Of a stretch of 42,341 nucleotides of DNA, positions 31,434-40,001 are shown piece after piece. The DNA is taken from positions 1-42,341 of the forward strand of contig NZ_JAHLPT010000019.1 in NCBI RefSeq assembly GCF_018918025.1, in the 5' to 3' direction. A program made the translations under genes and the position numbers. The stretch comes from Oscillibacter sp. MSJ-31 (GTDB lineage Bacteria > Bacillota > Clostridia > Oscillospirales > Oscillospiraceae). The notes under the pieces are model-generated. The model ran no database searches, was not told the origin of the DNA, and saw only the letters and a program-made list of their open reading frames with translations. Positions within the stretch are counted from its first letter, which is position 1. The number at the start of each line of letters is the position of its first letter.

Positions 31434-32153
31434 ATGTACATCGCAGTCTGCGACGACCAGACGGAGGAGCTCGGGAGCCTGACGGAGCTGATCGGCGCGT
31501 GGGAGGAGGACCGCGGCACGCCCGTGCGCGTGAAGAGCTTCCGCAGCGCGGCGGCGCTGCTGGACGCGGCGCGCCATGAGCGCTTCACGCTGTACCTGCT
31601 CGACATCATGATGCCAGGGCTGAACGGCATGGATGCCGCGCGCGAGATCCGCGGCTTTGACAAGGCGGCGGACATCATCTTCCTCACCTCGTCCCCCGGC
31701 TTCGCCTATGACAGCTACAGCGTCAAGGCGCTGGAATATCTGCTCAAGCCCATTCGCGCCAAGACGCTCTATCCCATCCTTGACCGGCTGGAGCTGCGTG
31801 AGCGCCGCCCGCAGGAGGCACTTACGCTTCGCACCGGCGGCATCATCGTGCGCGTGCCGTTTTCGCAGCTCACCTATGTGGAGGTCAACGGCAAGCACCT
31901 TTACTTCAACCTTGCCGACGGGCAGGTGCGCGAGGTCGTCGGCTCGATGAAGGAATACGAGGATACCCTGCTTGCGCGGCCGGAGTTTATGCGCATCCAC
32001 CGCTCCTACATCGTCAATATGCTGCAGATCGAGGAGCTTTCGCCCGCCGGCCTGCGTACCTTTTCGGGGCGCGAGCTGCCGGTCTCACGCCTGTTATACC
32101 CCCAGCTTCAAAAGGACTATATGAAGCTGCTGTTCGCGCAGAGGGAGGAGTGA
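31434..32153 (+). CDS. LytTR-family response regulator (AgrA-like)
   Basis: A 239-residue response regulator. The receiver domain (about 1-120) has the acidic pair CDDQ, phosphoacceptor Asp57 in LLDIMMPGLNG, a Thr/Ser in FLTSSP and the Lys in LLKPI. The C-terminal LytTR DNA-binding domain (about 135-239) shows TYVEVNGKHLYF and RPEFMRIHRSYIVNM, typical of AgrA and LytR. It lies 4 nt before its histidine kinase gene. A direct-repeat pair of the kind LytTR proteins bind lies just upstream, so it may control itself and the divergent SLH genes. Confidence 0.95.
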   Translation: MYIAVCDDQTEELGSLTELIGAWEEDRGTPVRVKSFRSAAALLDAARHERFTLYLLDIMMPGLNGMDAAREIRGFDKAADIIFLTSSPGFAYDSYSVKALEYLLKPIRAKTLYPILDRLELRERRPQEALTLRTGGIIVRVPFSQLTYVEVNGKHLYFNLADGQVREVVGSMKEYEDTLLARPEFMRIHRSYIVNMLQIEELSPAGLRTFSGRELPVSRLLYPQLQKDYMKLLFAQREE

Positions 32154-32157
32154 GACG

Positions 32158-33459
32158 ATGTCCGTATTGACCACGCTCGGCGTTTTTAACTACGGGCTGG
32201 TGCTGCTCTACGGCCTGTTCCTCAGCACCTTCATCTCCGGCGGCTGGGAGAATACGAAGCAGAGAACGCTTGTTTTTGCCGCTTGCCCGCTGTTTCTGAT
32301 GATCCAGAGCGTGTGCTGGCTGGCGCTGGGTGCGGACATGGCGCGGCAGCTCTACCCGCTCATCACTCACCTGCCGCTGGCGCTCATCCTGATCTGCATT
32401 CTGAAGAAGAAAGTCGACGTGGCGCTGGTGAGCATCTGCACGGCCTACCTCTGCTGCCAGCTCCCGCGCTGGGTGGATCTGGTGGTCACGGCGCTTACCC
32501 GCTCCGAGCTGATTGGCGAGATCTGCTACACGCTGGTGATCGGGCCGCTGTTTTATCTGCTCTACCGCTTCTTCGTCCGCCCGGCCTACGCGGCCATGAT
32601 GGCCTCGCCGCAGTCGCTGCTTTTATTCGGCAGCCTGCCGGTGGCGTATTATTTCTTTGATTACGCCACGGTCGTCTATTCCGACGCGCTCTATCGCGGC
32701 TACGGGGCGATCAACGAGTTCCTGCCCACAGCGCTCATCATTTTTTACGTTATGTTTCTCACAGCCTATCACGCCCAAAGCAGCCGCCGCGCGCAGGCGG
32801 AGATGCAGAGCACCATGCTCGAGGCCGGATTGAAGCAGTCGCAGATCGAGGTGGACGCGCTGCGCCGGGCAGAGGTGCAGACCGCCGTCTATCAGCACGA
32901 TATGCGCCACCATCTCAACGCCATCGACGGCTTTCTGGCGGCGGGAAAGCCGCAGCAGGCGGAGGAATATATCCGCAAGGTGCGCTCGGATATCGAGCGC
33001 ATCACGCCAAAGCGCTACTGCGACAACGAGCTGGTGAACCTGCTCTGCTCCGCCTTCGCCGGAAAGGCGCAGCGCATGGGCGTTCGGCTGGAGGTGGACG
33101 CGAAGCTCCCGCGCGAGCTGTCGGTCTCCGACACCGAGCTGTGCGCCGTGCTCTCCAATGCGCTGGAGAACGCGCTGCGCGCCGTGTCCGATCAGCCGGA
33201 GGCGGACCGCTGGGTGACGCTTTACTGCGGCGTGCGGCTGGGCAAGCTGCTCGTGGAGATCCAAAACCCCTGTGCCGAGGGGCTTGTCATGCGCGACGGC
33301 CTGCCGGTCTCCGAGCGCGCGGGGCATGGCTACGGCTGCCGCAGCATCCAGACGATCGCCGAGCGGCGCGGCGGACTGTGCGAGTTCCGTGCACGGGGCG
33401 GCATCTTTTCCATGCAGCTCATGCTGCCCGTCAAAGCGGCGGCGAAAACCCAAAACTGA
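32158..33459 (+). CDS. GHKL sensor histidine kinase (AgrC-like)
   Basis: A 433-residue membrane kinase. Six or so hydrophobic segments fill residues 1-205 and form the sensor; a coiled linker follows. The phosphoacceptor is His247 in YQHDMRHHLNAI, as in the AgrC/CitA-like HPK10 class. The GHKL ATPase has DNELVNLLCSAF, the N box in LSNALENALRA and the GHGYGCRSIQTIAERRGG lid. AgrC relatives sense peptides, but no agrB/agrD pair is visible in the window, so the signal is unknown. ATG 32158 follows GGGAGGAG. Confidence 0.93.
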   Translation: MSVLTTLGVFNYGLVLLYGLFLSTFISGGWENTKQRTLVFAACPLFLMIQSVCWLALGADMARQLYPLITHLPLALILICILKKKVDVALVSICTAYLCCQLPRWVDLVVTALTRSELIGEICYTLVIGPLFYLLYRFFVRPAYAAMMASPQSLLLFGSLPVAYYFFDYATVVYSDALYRGYGAINEFLPTALIIFYVMFLTAYHAQSSRRAQAEMQSTMLEAGLKQSQIEVDALRRAEVQTAVYQHDMRHHLNAIDGFLAAGKPQQAEEYIRKVRSDIERITPKRYCDNELVNLLCSAFAGKAQRMGVRLEVDAKLPRELSVSDTELCAVLSNALENALRAVSDQPEADRWVTLYCGVRLGKLLVEIQNPCAEGLVMRDGLPVSERAGHGYGCRSIQTIAERRGGLCEFRARGGIFSMQLMLPVKAAAKTQN

Positions 33460-33463
33460 CGCA

Positions 33464-33497
33464 GGAGGCTGCCGCGGACGCGGCGGCCTCCTTTTTT
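33464..33497 (+). terminator. Terminator after the kinase gene
   Basis: A 12-bp stem GGAGGCTGCCGC/GCGGCGGCCTCC with one G-T pair, loop GGAC and six T (33492-33497). Confidence 0.9.
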
Positions 33498-33612
33498 CGT
33501 CCCCGAGAGGCAAAAAATTGAAAAAAGTTCAAAATATGGCTGTTCTTTCTAAAATTCCTGTGATACAATAAATATTCAATTGATCGGAATATGGGAACAG
33601 GAGGGAAATTCC

Positions 33613-34290
33613 ATGACCGTGCAGGAGGCGATCTCCGCACGCCACAGCGTGCGTACCTATTTGACAAAGCCGGTCGAGCCGGCGATCGTGAACGCGCTGC
33701 GCGCGGAGATCCGCGCGTGCAACGCCGAGGGCGGACTGCACATCCAGCTCGTGATGAATGAGCCGATGGCGTTCCGCGGCTTTTTTGCGCACTACGGGAA
33801 ATTCCGCGGCGTGTGCAACTACATCGTGCTTGCCGGCAAGCGCGCAAAGGATCTTGACGAGCGCGCCGGCTGGTTCGGCGAACGCCTTGTGCTGCTCGCG
33901 CAGACGCTGGGGCTCAACACCTGCTGGGTGGGCCTGACCTTTTCAAAAGCGGTCGCGCGCAGGAGCTATGTGCTCGCACCGGACGAGCGGCTCGTGTGTG
34001 TGATCGCGTTCGGCTATGGGGCCGAGCAGGGCGAGGCGCACGAGAGTCGTCCGATGCGCGAGGTGTACCGCGCCGACCGCACGCTGCCCGAGTGGTTCGG
34101 CCGCGGCCTCAAGGCGGCGCTGCTCGCGCCCACGGCGATGAACCAGCAGCGCTTCCGCTTCACGCTCCTGCCGGACGACACCGTTCGGGCGGAGAGCCGG
34201 GGCGGCAGCTACAGCCATGTGGACCTCGGCATCGTCAAATACCATTTTCAGCTCGGCGCGGGCCGCGAGAGCTTCCGCTGGGCGGAGTGA
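33613..34290 (+). CDS. Nitroreductase-family protein
   Basis: A 225-residue flavoprotein of the nitroreductase superfamily (putative TM nitroreductase subgroup). The N-terminal FMN motif is MTVQEAISARHSVRTYLTKPV, the middle contains GLNTCWVGLTFSK, and near the C-terminus lies ALLAPTAMNQQRFRF, typical for the family. It would use FMN and NAD(P)H; the substrate is unknown. ATG 33613 follows AGGAGG (33599-33604). A TACAAT box at 33564-33569 may be its -10. It is co-oriented with nhaC, 65 nt away. Confidence 0.87.
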   Translation: MTVQEAISARHSVRTYLTKPVEPAIVNALRAEIRACNAEGGLHIQLVMNEPMAFRGFFAHYGKFRGVCNYIVLAGKRAKDLDERAGWFGERLVLLAQTLGLNTCWVGLTFSKAVARRSYVLAPDERLVCVIAFGYGAEQGEAHESRPMREVYRADRTLPEWFGRGLKAALLAPTAMNQQRFRFTLLPDDTVRAESRGGSYSHVDLGIVKYHFQLGAGRESFRWAE

Positions 34291-34355
34291 GCCGCCGTTT
34301 CCACACACGGGTGCGTTAAGAATACGAGAGAGAAAATCAGGAAGGAAAAATCACT

Positions 34356-35687
34356 ATGCAGAAGAAAGCCAATCCCGCAGCGCTGCTGCCGATCCTTGTG
34401 TTCCTGCTCCTTTACCTGGGGCTGGGACTTATCTTTGAGTATGTGCTCAAGATCCCGATGGGCTTTTATTCCATCCCTATTGTAGTCATCTTTCTTGTCG
34501 CGCTGCTGACGGCGTGCTGCCAGAACCGCGCGCTGAGCTTTGACGACAAGCTCACGCTGATGGGTCAGGGCATCGGCGATAAGAACATCGTGACGATGCT
34601 GCTCATCTTCCTTGCCGCCGGTATCTTCGTCGGCGTGGTGGGCCGCTCGAGCGCGGAGAGCGTGGCGTATTTCATGCTCTCGATCATCCCGTCCAGGTTT
34701 GCCGTGGCGGTGCTGTTCGTCGTCAGCTGCTTCGTCTCCACCGCCATGGGCACGAGCGTCGGCACCATCACGCTCATCACGCCCATCGCCATCCCCATTG
34801 CCGCGGCAAGCGGCTATTCCCTGCCGCTGTGCATCGGCTCGGTCATGGGCGGAGCGATGTTCGGCGACAATCTGAGCTTCATTTCCGACACCACCATCGC
34901 CGCCTGCAACGGGCAGGGCTGCGCGATGAAGGATAAGTTCCGCGAGAACTTCCACATCGCTCTGCCCGCGGCGCTCGCGACGCTCGTGCTCATCCTCGTG
35001 CTGACGCTGAACGCCGACGTCATCCCGGCGGAGATCCCCGGCTATCACCTGATCCAGATCATCCCCTATGTGCTGGTGCTCGTCGGCGGCATCATCGGCA
35101 TCAACGTGTTCGTGGTGCTGCTCATCGGCATTGTGTCCGGGTCCGTTATCGTGCTTGCCACCGGTGCGACCGGACAGACGGGCGTGCTTGCGGTCAAGGC
35201 GCTGCTGGAGAACATGGGCAGCGGCGCCGCCGGTATGTTTGAAACGTCGATGGTCGCCATCCTCGTCTCCGCCATCTGCGCCCTCATCCGCGAGTACGGC
35301 GGCTTTGAGGCGCTGCTGGGCTGGATCAGAAAAGCGTTCCGCGGCAAGCGCGGCGGACAGATCGGCATGGGCCTGCTCGTCGGCGCGATGGACATCGCCA
35401 CCGCGAACAACACCGTCGCCATCGTGATGGCGAATCCCATCGCAAAGGAAATGAGCGAGGAATACGGCATCACACCGCGCAAGGCGGCGTCAATTCTCGA
35501 TACCTTCTCCTGCATCTTCCAGGGCATCATCCCCTACGGCGCGCAGATGCTCGTCGCCATCGCCGCGGCGCACGAGCTGGGGTATCAGGTCTCCGCGTTT
35601 GAGATCATTCCGAATCTGTTCTATCCGTTCCTGCTGGCTGTCAGCTCCTTCTTCTTCATCGCCATCGACGGCAAAAAGAAGGCCTGA
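34356..35687 (+). CDS. nhaC: NhaC-type Na+/H+ antiporter
   Basis: A 443-residue integral membrane protein with about twelve hydrophobic segments. It matches the NhaC family: FVSTAMGTSVGTITLITPIAIP, GGAMFGDNLSFISDTTIAA and AMDIATANNTVAIVMANPIA are characteristic. Members exchange Na+ for H+, though NhaC-like proteins also include malate/lactate or amino acid exchangers. ATG 34356 follows AGGAAGG. The HAD gene starts 3 nt after its stop, so the two are cotranscribed. Confidence 0.92.
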   Translation: MQKKANPAALLPILVFLLLYLGLGLIFEYVLKIPMGFYSIPIVVIFLVALLTACCQNRALSFDDKLTLMGQGIGDKNIVTMLLIFLAAGIFVGVVGRSSAESVAYFMLSIIPSRFAVAVLFVVSCFVSTAMGTSVGTITLITPIAIPIAAASGYSLPLCIGSVMGGAMFGDNLSFISDTTIAACNGQGCAMKDKFRENFHIALPAALATLVLILVLTLNADVIPAEIPGYHLIQIIPYVLVLVGGIIGINVFVVLLIGIVSGSVIVLATGATGQTGVLAVKALLENMGSGAAGMFETSMVAILVSAICALIREYGGFEALLGWIRKAFRGKRGGQIGMGLLVGAMDIATANNTVAIVMANPIAKEMSEEYGITPRKAASILDTFSCIFQGIIPYGAQMLVAIAAAHELGYQVSAFEIIPNLFYPFLLAVSSFFFIAIDGKKKA

Positions 35688-35690
35688 GCC

Positions 35691-36497
35691 ATGCCCGACC
35701 TTGCACGGCTCCGCGCCAAGCGGCTCTTCCTGCTCGATCTGGACGGAACGCTCTATCTGGACGAACGGCTCTTTGACGGCGCGGCGGACTTCCTGCGCGC
35801 GATCCGCTCGCGCGGCGGGACGTACCGCTTTCTGACGAACAACTCCTCCCGCGGGGCGGAGAGCTATGTGGAGAAGCTGCGCCGCCTCGGCGTGGAGGCG
35901 GAGACCTCCGACTTCCTTACGAGCGTGGACGCGCTCATCGCGCATCTGCACGCACAGGGCATGGCGGAAAAGCTCCTCTACGTCTGCGGCACACAGTCGA
36001 TGAAGCGGCAGCTCACGCAGGCGGGACTGCGCCTGACGGACGACCGCGACGCGGCGGTGGACGCCCTGGTGATGGGCTTCGACACCGAGCTGACCTTTCA
36101 GAAGTTAGAGGACGCCTGCATTCTCCTGAACCGCGGCGCGGACTACCTTGCCACCAATCCCGACTGGGTCTGCCCGACGTGGTACGGCTTTGTGCCGGAC
36201 TGCGGCAGCGTGTGCGAGATGCTTTTCCGCGCGACCGGACGGCGGCCCTATGTCATCGGCAAGCCGCGGCCCGATATGGCGCGCCTTGCGATGGCGCGCG
36301 GCGGCTTTTCCGCAGAGGAGACGGTGCTGCTCGGCGACCGGCTCTACACCGACATTGCCTGCGGCGTGAACGCGGGTATCGACACGGCGCTCGTCCTCTC
36401 GGGCGAGACGAAGGAGGCAGACCTCGCCGGCAGCGCGGTACAGCCGACATTTGTCCTCGGCAGCGTCGCGGATTATCTGAGCATTTTACAGGAATGA
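35691..36497 (+). CDS. HAD-IIA family phosphatase (second copy)
   Basis: A 268-residue HAD phosphatase of the NagD/PGP group with LLDLDGTLYLD (Asp16, Asp18), RFLTNNSSRGAESYVEKL, the GKPRPDMA lysine loop and LLGDRLYTDIACG. It is a paralogue of the gene at 11988-12791, with the same length and motifs. It starts 3 nt after nhaC, with a weak ribosome site, so it is probably translated by coupling. The substrate is not predictable. Confidence 0.91.
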   Translation: MPDLARLRAKRLFLLDLDGTLYLDERLFDGAADFLRAIRSRGGTYRFLTNNSSRGAESYVEKLRRLGVEAETSDFLTSVDALIAHLHAQGMAEKLLYVCGTQSMKRQLTQAGLRLTDDRDAAVDALVMGFDTELTFQKLEDACILLNRGADYLATNPDWVCPTWYGFVPDCGSVCEMLFRATGRRPYVIGKPRPDMARLAMARGGFSAEETVLLGDRLYTDIACGVNAGIDTALVLSGETKEADLAGSAVQPTFVLGSVADYLSILQE

Positions 36498-36526
36498 AAA
36501 AACGACCGCATGAGCGGTCGTTTTTT
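36497..36526. terminator. Bidirectional terminator between HAD and dpaB
   Basis: Stem AAAAAACGACCGC (36497-36509) / GCGGTCGTTTTTT (36514-36526) with loop ATGA. A/T tracts on both sides let it work in both directions between convergent genes. Confidence 0.92.
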
Positions 36527-36530
36527 GCGC

Positions 36531-37103
36531 CTATTTCACCAGCAGCGGCTGGAGCTGCACGCCGCGCAGCGCCGCATCGACGGTCGGCACGAGCTGTGAA
36601 AAGTCGGCGATGAGCGAGGTGGGCTTCCCCTGCGGGTCATCCTGCCCGAAGGGAACGAAGTAGTAGTTCTTCCGGTTGAGGAGCGCGGCGAGATTCGGCG
36701 CGCTCGCGCTCAGACCGTCGTTCGTCGCCAGCGCGATGACCACGGGCTTGCCGTTGCGCAGATGTGATTTTGCCGCCATCGTCACCGGCCCGTCGGTGAT
36801 GCCGTGGGCGAGCTTGGCAAGGGTGTTGCCCGTACAGGGCGCGATGACGAGGACGTCCGCCAGATCCTGCGGGCCGAACGGCTCGGCCTCCACGATGGTG
36901 CGGATGGCGGGACGCCCCGCCGCGCGCTCCACGCGCGCGATGAGATCGTCGGCCAGCCCGAAGCGGGTGTCGTACCGCGCTGTGTTTTCGGAGAGAATGG
37001 GGACCATCTCAAAGCTCTCTGCCATTTCCTCAAAGAGCATCAAAATTTTCGGGTGATTGCAGAATGAGCCGCAGAGGGCAAATCCGATGCGTTCGGTTCT
37101 CAT
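36531..37103 (-). CDS. dpaB: Dipicolinate synthase subunit B
   Basis: A 190-residue flavoprotein-fold subunit of dipicolinate synthase (SpoVFB), which in the mother cell oxidises a dihydrodipicolinate precursor to dipicolinic acid for the spore core. Diagnostic segments are IGFALCGSFCNHPKIL, EAEPFGPQDLADVLVIAPCTGNTLAKLAHGITD and NRKNYYFVPFGQDDP. Its ATG at 37103 overlaps the dpaA stop, so the subunits are translationally coupled. The frame continues upstream inside dpaA but without likeness to the family. Confidence 0.95.
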   Translation of the reverse strand: MRTERIGFALCGSFCNHPKILMLFEEMAESFEMVPILSENTARYDTRFGLADDLIARVERAAGRPAIRTIVEAEPFGPQDLADVLVIAPCTGNTLAKLAHGITDGPVTMAAKSHLRNGKPVVIALATNDGLSASAPNLAALLNRKNYYFVPFGQDDPQGKPTSLIADFSQLVPTVDAALRGVQLQPLLVK

Positions 37104-37936
37104 GCTTCTTCCTCCCATATTTTTTCCAAGGTCAGCTTGATGGCGCGCGCCGCGGTCTCCGGCGCGGCCCTGCCGGGAAGTCCCGGCGCAGCGATGCACT
37201 TCAGCCCGCGCGCCTCCGCCGCCGCACGGTCGAAGCCGGGCTGCGATGCCAGTTCGAGCAGCACGCACTCGCGCGGCAGCTCACGCAGCAGCTCCTCTGT
37301 GAGTACCATGTTCGGTACGGTGTTGAAGACGACGCGGAAGCTCCCGAGCCGTCCGGCGAGACGGTTCGTGCGGAGACCACGGTAGCCAAAGGCGTCGATC
37401 CACGCGAGATCGTCCAGCCGCCGCGCGCTGACCGTGACCTCCGCGCCCAGCCCCCGCAGACGGTGGGCAAGCAGCTTGCCGATGCGTCCAAAGCCGATGA
37501 CCAGACACGGCGTGCCGCAGAGCGTCACGTCCGTCGCGGCCATCGCCGCCTCGATGGCGCCCTCCGCCGTCGGTACGCCGTTGCGCACCGCCAGTTCCTC
37601 GCGCGAGAGGTAGTCGGTCAGCGTCAGACCGTATTCCGCCGCAGCCTCGCGGTCGGCGGCCTTCACGCCGCCGGCGTAAAGGCGCTGCTCCGGACGCAGC
37701 AGCGCGAACAATCCGCACAGCGGCAGCGCCGCGGCGGTGCAGTTGAGATTTTTCCCGCGCGAGAGAGGCACGGGCAGCACGACGCGGTCGGCTTGCGCCG
37801 CTTCCTCCAGCGCCGTGTCCTCCATGCCGAAGGCGGCGAGTCCCCATGTCTGCACCGGATGACCGTCCTCCGCGAGCAGACGCGCGAGCAGCGCCATGCG
37901 CCGGTCCCCGCCGAGCACGGCGATCGTTTTTTCCAT
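37100..37936 (-). CDS. dpaA: Dipicolinate synthase subunit A
   Basis: A 278-residue NAD(P)-binding subunit of dipicolinate synthase (SpoVFA). The N-terminus MEKTIAVLGGDRRMALLARLLAEDGH has the first Rossmann-like glycine motif, and VIGFGRIGKLLAHRLRGLGAEV (about 150-170) the second. NTVPNMVLTEELLRELP and LELASQPGF are family landmarks. ATG 37936 follows AAAGGGGG by 7 nt. A sigma-K-like -10 lies about 25 nt upstream. Together with dpaB this shows the organism can form endospores. Confidence 0.95.
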   Translation of the reverse strand: MEKTIAVLGGDRRMALLARLLAEDGHPVQTWGLAAFGMEDTALEEAAQADRVVLPVPLSRGKNLNCTAAALPLCGLFALLRPEQRLYAGGVKAADREAAAEYGLTLTDYLSREELAVRNGVPTAEGAIEAAMAATDVTLCGTPCLVIGFGRIGKLLAHRLRGLGAEVTVSARRLDDLAWIDAFGYRGLRTNRLAGRLGSFRVVFNTVPNMVLTEELLRELPRECVLLELASQPGFDRAAAEARGLKCIAAPGLPGRAAPETAARAIKLTLEKIWEEEA

Positions 37937-37960
37937 AGGCGTCCCCCTTTCCATTCCTCT

Positions 37961-37969
37961 TACTCTATG
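37961..37969 (-). promoter_or_regulatory. Possible sigma-K -10 element of dpaAB
   Basis: On the minus strand CATAGAGTA matches the sigma-K -10 consensus CATANNNTA and lies 24 nt upstream of the dpaA start codon. No clear -35 is seen, so the call rests on position and the known sigma-K control of this operon. Confidence 0.45.
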
Positions 37970-37990
37970 CGCACGGCGGGGGGAATTTGA

Positions 37991-38018
37991 TTGCGAAACG
38001 CAAAAGAGTGTGGTATCA
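37991..38018 (+). promoter_or_regulatory. Promoter of the YjjG-type gene
   Basis: TTGCGA (37991-37996), a 16-nt spacer and TATCAT (38013-38018), 27 nt upstream of the start codon. Confidence 0.6.
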
Positions 38019-38045
38019 TGGCAAAAAATCAAAGGAGACCCGTCT

Positions 38046-38735
38046 ATGACACGTTATCCCTATCTGCTCTTCGACGCCGACAACACGCTCTTTGACTTCG
38101 ACGAGGCCAATGTCCACGCCTTCCGCGCCGTGTGCGACGCCTTCGGTCTGCCCTTTTCGCAGGAGCTTTTCGACCGCTACGAGGTCATCAACAACGCGAC
38201 ATGGGAAAGGTTCGACCGCGGGGAGCTGACGAAGGACGAAACGGTGCTCGAGCGCTTTCGCGCCTTCTTTGCCGCCGAGGGCATCCGCGGCCTTGAGCCG
38301 GCAGCGTGCAACCGCATCCATCTGGCGAGCTTGAGCAATGCGACCTATCTTATGCCACATGCCGCGGAGGTCATTGCCAAGCTGCGCGAAACACACCATA
38401 TCCATCTCATCACCAACGCGGTCGAGTCCGTCCAGCGCGGGCGGCTGGGACGCTCGGCGCTCGCGCCGCTCATCGAGGAGGCGTTCATCTCCGAGACCGC
38501 GGGTGCGGCGAAGCCGTCCGTGGAATACTTTGACTATGTGTTCGCCCACATCGACGGCATTACGCGGGAAAATTGTCTGGTCATCGGCGATTCACTCACG
38601 AGCGACATTCAGGGCGCAAACAACTACGGGCTTGCGTGCTGCTGGTTCAATCCGAAGAAAGCGCCGAAGCCGGAGAGTCTGCGCGTGGACTACGAGATCC
38701 GCGACCTGCGGGAGCTGTACGGCATTGTGAAATAG
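38046..38735 (+). CDS. yjjG: YjjG-type HAD pyrimidine 5'-nucleotidase
   Basis: A 229-residue HAD phosphatase with a helical (C1) cap. Motifs are FDADNTLFDFDEA, HLITNAVES, the Lys in AAKPSVEYFDYVF and VIGDSLTSDIQGANNYG. The DADNTLFDF variant of motif I and the C-terminal half match YjjG, a nucleotidase that clears non-canonical pyrimidine nucleotides. ATG 38046 follows AAGGAG. It stands alone, divergent from dpaA and convergent with the ATP-grasp gene. Confidence 0.9.
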   Translation: MTRYPYLLFDADNTLFDFDEANVHAFRAVCDAFGLPFSQELFDRYEVINNATWERFDRGELTKDETVLERFRAFFAAEGIRGLEPAACNRIHLASLSNATYLMPHAAEVIAKLRETHHIHLITNAVESVQRGRLGRSALAPLIEEAFISETAGAAKPSVEYFDYVFAHIDGITRENCLVIGDSLTSDIQGANNYGLACCWFNPKKAPKPESLRVDYEIRDLRELYGIVK

Positions 38736-38738
38736 GAA

Positions 38739-38763
38739 AAGCGCCGGCTCCGTGCCGGCGCTT
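38739..38763. terminator. Hairpin between yjjG and the ATP-grasp gene
   Basis: A 10-bp stem AAGCGCCGGC/GCCGGCGCTT with loop TCCGT lies between convergent stops. Only two T follow the stem on the plus strand; on the minus strand TTCCTATTT follows. Confidence 0.75.
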
Positions 38764-38768
38764 CTGCG

Positions 38769-40001
38769 TCATTTCTCTTTGCTCTTATCAAAATAATAGC
38801 GCGCGAAGTTCTTGTACTGCGCGGCGTAATACCTTGCCAGCCGGTATACGCGCGCGGGGGCGAGGTCGCTGCCGTACCAGAGCGTGTGCAGGGCTTTGTA
38901 TTGCTTCATCTCCTCGCGCAGGGCGGGGGAGGTGACGTACCTCGTCAGGATGCCGCGCGGGACGTTGGACCACAGCGCGGTCGTTTCGTTGTAGATGCAC
39001 TTCCCGCGGCGGCCGTAGACCACGTCCTCGGTGAGCAGCTTCATCATGTTGATGCCCGCCGCGCGGCAGAAGAAGCTCGAACGGCCCAGCCGCGGGTTGA
39101 TCTCAAAGAGCACATAGCGCCCGGTGCGGCTGTCGTACTTCATGTCGATGTTGGAGAAGCCGACGTAGCCGATGGCCTGCAAAAACCGCTGCATTTTATC
39201 GTAGAGCAGCGTGTCGCCGCGCGAGAGGATGGCGGCGTAGTTGCCGACGCTCTTGGGGTCGTAGTATTCGAGCACCGGCTGGCCGAGGCACATCGCGCGC
39301 ACCGTTCCGTCCGTGTCGGAGTAGCTGTTGAGCACACGCATGGCGTCGTCCCCGCCGGGGATAAACTCCTGAAGGATGAGCTTGCCGCGATAGTCGGAGC
39401 CGTTCATGCTGCGCACCATTGTGAGGTATTCCTCCTTGGTGTCGAAGAAAAAGACCTTCTTCTGCCCCTCAAAGTGGCAGCGCAGGTAGTCGAGCGCGTT
39501 GGAGTTTTCCGGCTTGACGACGATGGGGAAGTCGAACGGCAGACGGTCGGCGACCTCGATGCGCTCGTCGGGCGCGGCGATGACGGTCTTGGGATAGTCC
39601 AGACCGTACTGCTCGCAGAGCGCGTAGAACCGATCCTTGGTGTCGAAGGTCTCGAGCAGCTGCTCGGGGATGAAGCGGTTCGCGATCAGTCCCTCGAAGT
39701 GGTCATAATGGCGGCAGAGCAGACCGGTATAATAGTCCGAGCAGGGGATGACGAGCAGCTTTTCGTAGTCCTTGGAGCACTCGCGCAGTACGCCGAGCAG
39801 CGCGTCGGGAAAGACCTCCTCGCGTTCAAAGCCGGCGATGATGCGGCAGTCAAAAAGACGCGAGTGCCGCGTAGGAATGAGCTGCGCGGTGCACACGAGC
39901 AGCGGCGTGACCTCGGGGTACGCCTCGCGGAAGAGACGCGCCGTGCCGTAGGCGTTCTCGTCGCTGCCGAGAATGATGGGCAGAAAGTCCTTTTTCTTCA
40001 T
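38769..40001 (-). CDS. ATP-grasp ligase, D-aspartate-ligase-like
   Basis: A 410-residue ATP-grasp carboxylate-amine ligase. The nucleotide-binding parts are visible: FPIVVKPENSNALDY, LILQEFIPGGDDAM and the metal-binding YVLFEINPRLGRSSFF. Length and layout resemble Aslfm, the D-aspartate ligase that adds the cross-bridge residue to peptidoglycan precursors in enterococci. Its start overlaps the stop of the upstream murE-like gene (ATGA), so both should act in one wall-precursor pathway. Addition of an amino acid to a muropeptide precursor is my inference; another carboxylate substrate is possible. Confidence 0.82.
   Translation of the reverse strand: MKKKDFLPIILGSDENAYGTARLFREAYPEVTPLLVCTAQLIPTRHSRLFDCRIIAGFEREEVFPDALLGVLRECSKDYEKLLVIPCSDYYTGLLCRHYDHFEGLIANRFIPEQLLETFDTKDRFYALCEQYGLDYPKTVIAAPDERIEVADRLPFDFPIVVKPENSNALDYLRCHFEGQKKVFFFDTKEEYLTMVRSMNGSDYRGKLILQEFIPGGDDAMRVLNSYSDTDGTVRAMCLGQPVLEYYDPKSVGNYAAILSRGDTLLYDKMQRFLQAIGYVGFSNIDMKYDSRTGRYVLFEINPRLGRSSFFCRAAGINMMKLLTEDVVYGRRGKCIYNETTALWSNVPRGILTRYVTSPALREEMKQYKALHTLWYGSDLAPARVYRLARYYAAQYKNFARYYFDKSKEK

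Noticed and set aside
31434-33459. Complete agr quorum-sensing locus
   Set aside because: No agrB-like protease or agrD-like peptide gene was found next to the kinase and regulator.
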